Source of the DNA: Treponema sp.
GTDB taxonomy: Bacteria; Spirochaetota; Spirochaetia; Treponematales; Breznakiellaceae
NCBI GenBank assembly: GCA_031268245.1
Contig: JAIRXN010000052.1
Span: forward strand, 1 to 5,196
DNA: 5,196 bases
Direction of reading: 5' to 3'
In this document: in pieces, positions 4,425-5,196 of the stretch
Layout of the letters: every line of letters begins with the position of its first letter
Numbering within the stretch: the stretch's first letter is position 1
Position numbers and translations under genes: made by a program
The notes under the pieces: generated by a model
What the model saw: the letters and a program-made list of their open reading frames with translations, nothing else
Database searches by the model: none
What the model was told of the DNA's origin: nothing

Positions 4425-4848
4425 TTAGCGGGAACGCTTTCCTGTAGAGGGGGAAAAATGCCCTTTGTTCACCCAGGTTTCACAAAGGGGCCGCCAGTAA
4501 CAGTTTCCCGTAAAACCATGCTCGGGCGCTCGGTTCGACATGTGCCGGTATCTCATGGCACTTAAACAACGACTTTAACCGCTTGAACGCCGTCTCTATC
4601 TGCCGCCGCTGCCGGTACAAATCCACTATCAATTCAGGAGACGCATCGCTTATTGACGTAACAAGCACCACATAGCGGTTATAGGCTGTCTGTGCCTTGC
4701 TCAGCTCTTTGTCCCCGTGTTTCCTCATCCGGGTCTTCTTCAAGCTTTCAAGTCCTTTTTCCTCAGCCTCTTTCGTTTTCCGTAACACACAGAAACGTAA
4801 CGGTTTATACTCCCCCCCGTATTCATAATACAGCGTCTTCTCCCCGAT
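4425..4848 (-). pseudogene. IS4-type transposase C-terminal remnant, copy 2
   Basis: Reading on the minus strand from about 4848, the sequence runs GEKTLYYEYGGEYKPLRF, a Lys-rich segment with KTKEAEEKGLESLKK, then TSISDASPELIVDLYR and the full Y-(2)-R-(3)-E-(6)-K signature in LYRQRRQIETAFKRLK. This is the conserved C-terminal catalytic signature of IS4-group DDE transposases. The Glu is intact here, whereas copy 1 has a stop codon just before it. An extra base in the G-run at 4487-4490 shifts the frame. Corrected, the protein ends LAALCETWVNKG, then FSPSTGKRSR at TAA (4425-4427). The N-terminal part is missing at the junction with the IS3-type element near 4845. Shared sequence with copy 1 ends at 4416. 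Confidence 0.78.
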
Positions 4849-4923
4849 CCCTCCCGGCTGCGGAAAGAGGTCAAGGCGCTGCGGGACGCGAATGAAATCC
4901 TAAAAAAAGCGGCCGGACTTTAG
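4846..4923 (+). pseudogene. IS3-type orfA, C-terminal fragment
   Basis: The frame reads DPSRLRKEVKALRDANEILK, then KAAGL and TAG (4921-4923). The L-R-x-A/D-N-E-I-L-K-K-A pattern is the leucine-zipper end of IS3-family OrfA, which normally has 85-100 residues and an N-terminal helix-turn-helix that is absent here. A poly-A run (4902-4908) just before the stop resembles the slippery sites of this family. The piece directly abuts the IS4-type remnant, so the left end of the IS3 element has been lost or replaced. Confidence 0.6.
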
Positions 4924-4972
4924 TCCGAGTCATCTTCGCGCAGACAGAACCCCGGGGAAGGTGTACCGGTTC

Positions 4973-5196
4973 ATGAGTGAGAACCGGGGACGATACACCG
5001 TCAGGGAGATGGCCGGACTATTGGGGGTCAGTTGCAGCGCCTACTACACGTGGGCGAAAAAAGACACGGCATCAGGGCGGGAGGAGGAGGATGCGGAGTT
5101 GGTACGCCTTATTCGGGAGATAGTGGAGCAGCATCACTGGCGGTATGGCAGTCCACGGGTGAGGGAAACCTTGAGGCGGGACTACGGGAAACGGGT
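4973..5196 (+). CDS. IS3-family transposase OrfB, N-terminal part (runs off window)
   Basis: ATG 4973 lies 11 nt after GGGGAAGG (4954-4961). The frame is open from 4904, so fusion to OrfA by frameshifting is also possible. The product begins MSENRGRYTVREMAGLLGVS, then CSAYYTW, followed by the HTH_21 region with LVRLIREIVEQHHWRYGSPR and LRRDYGK. This matches the N terminus of IS3-family OrfB (IS150/IS3-like), which recognises element ends. The DDE integrase core would lie beyond position 5196. No stop or frameshift occurs within the 74 visible codons. OrfB is in the +1 frame relative to OrfA, whereas these elements usually use -1, so an indel may have disrupted the natural fusion. Confidence 0.8.
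   Translation, partial: MSENRGRYTVREMAGLLGVSCSAYYTWAKKDTASGREEEDAELVRLIREIVEQHHWRYGSPRVRETLRRDYGKR

Noticed and set aside
1..5196. CRISPR arrays, tRNA or rRNA genes
   Set aside because: No regularly spaced direct repeats, no cloverleaf with an acceptor stem and T-loop, and no rRNA-like conserved stretches were seen on either strand by eye.

Overview
The window looks like part of a spirochaete chromosome, most likely a gut-type Treponema. That is an inference from mid-range base composition and the style of the insertion-sequence and toxin-antitoxin proteins; no sequence here proves it. Only one full-length, conserved housekeeping-type gene is present: an RNA methyltransferase of the RlmD/TrmA (RumA) family at 229-1413. 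Most of the rest is a decayed accessory region made of broken mobile elements and broken small genes.

Layout. 1-99 may hold the edge of a minus-strand reading frame leaving the window. 100-228 is a leader with two inverted repeats and a short upstream ORF overlapping the methyltransferase start. 229-1413 is the methyltransferase. It keeps the TRAM domain and the four iron-sulfur cysteines, but the catalytic cysteine position holds Gln. A strong hairpin follows its stop. 1482-1602 is a scrap of a superfamily 2 helicase, followed at once by a degenerate IS4-type transposase tail (1603-1859). 1991-2393 is the 5' part of a second, integrase-type transposase, frameshifted and cut off before its catalytic domain. 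A 95-bp segment bounded by near-identical 9-mers (2392-2486) separates that break from a broken PIN toxin.

On the minus strand, 2487-2834 is a vapBC-type toxin-antitoxin pair with a good promoter. The antitoxin is frameshifted and the toxin is cut after residue 49. Upstream of it, 2913-3316 (minus) is another broken small gene of unknown function. Two near-identical 16-bp palindromic sites bracket that gene, so one copy sits upstream of each minus-strand gene. 3365-3554 is rich in inverted repeats and may encode structured RNA.

3766 to about 4415 is a compact plus-strand operon of unknown function: a 140-codon ORF, a 47-codon ORF with a strong ribosome binding site, and a third frame starting with a GTGA overlap. 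The third frame is cut by a second IS4-type remnant (4425-4848, minus), which is related to the first. The window ends inside an IS3-type element (4846-5196), with an orfA tail and the start of orfB.

Taken together, a conserved gene borders a site of repeated insertion and decay. The most informative items are the methyltransferase lacking its nucleophile, the paired palindromes, the structured stretch, and the truncated small operon. I found no intact novel multi-gene system.
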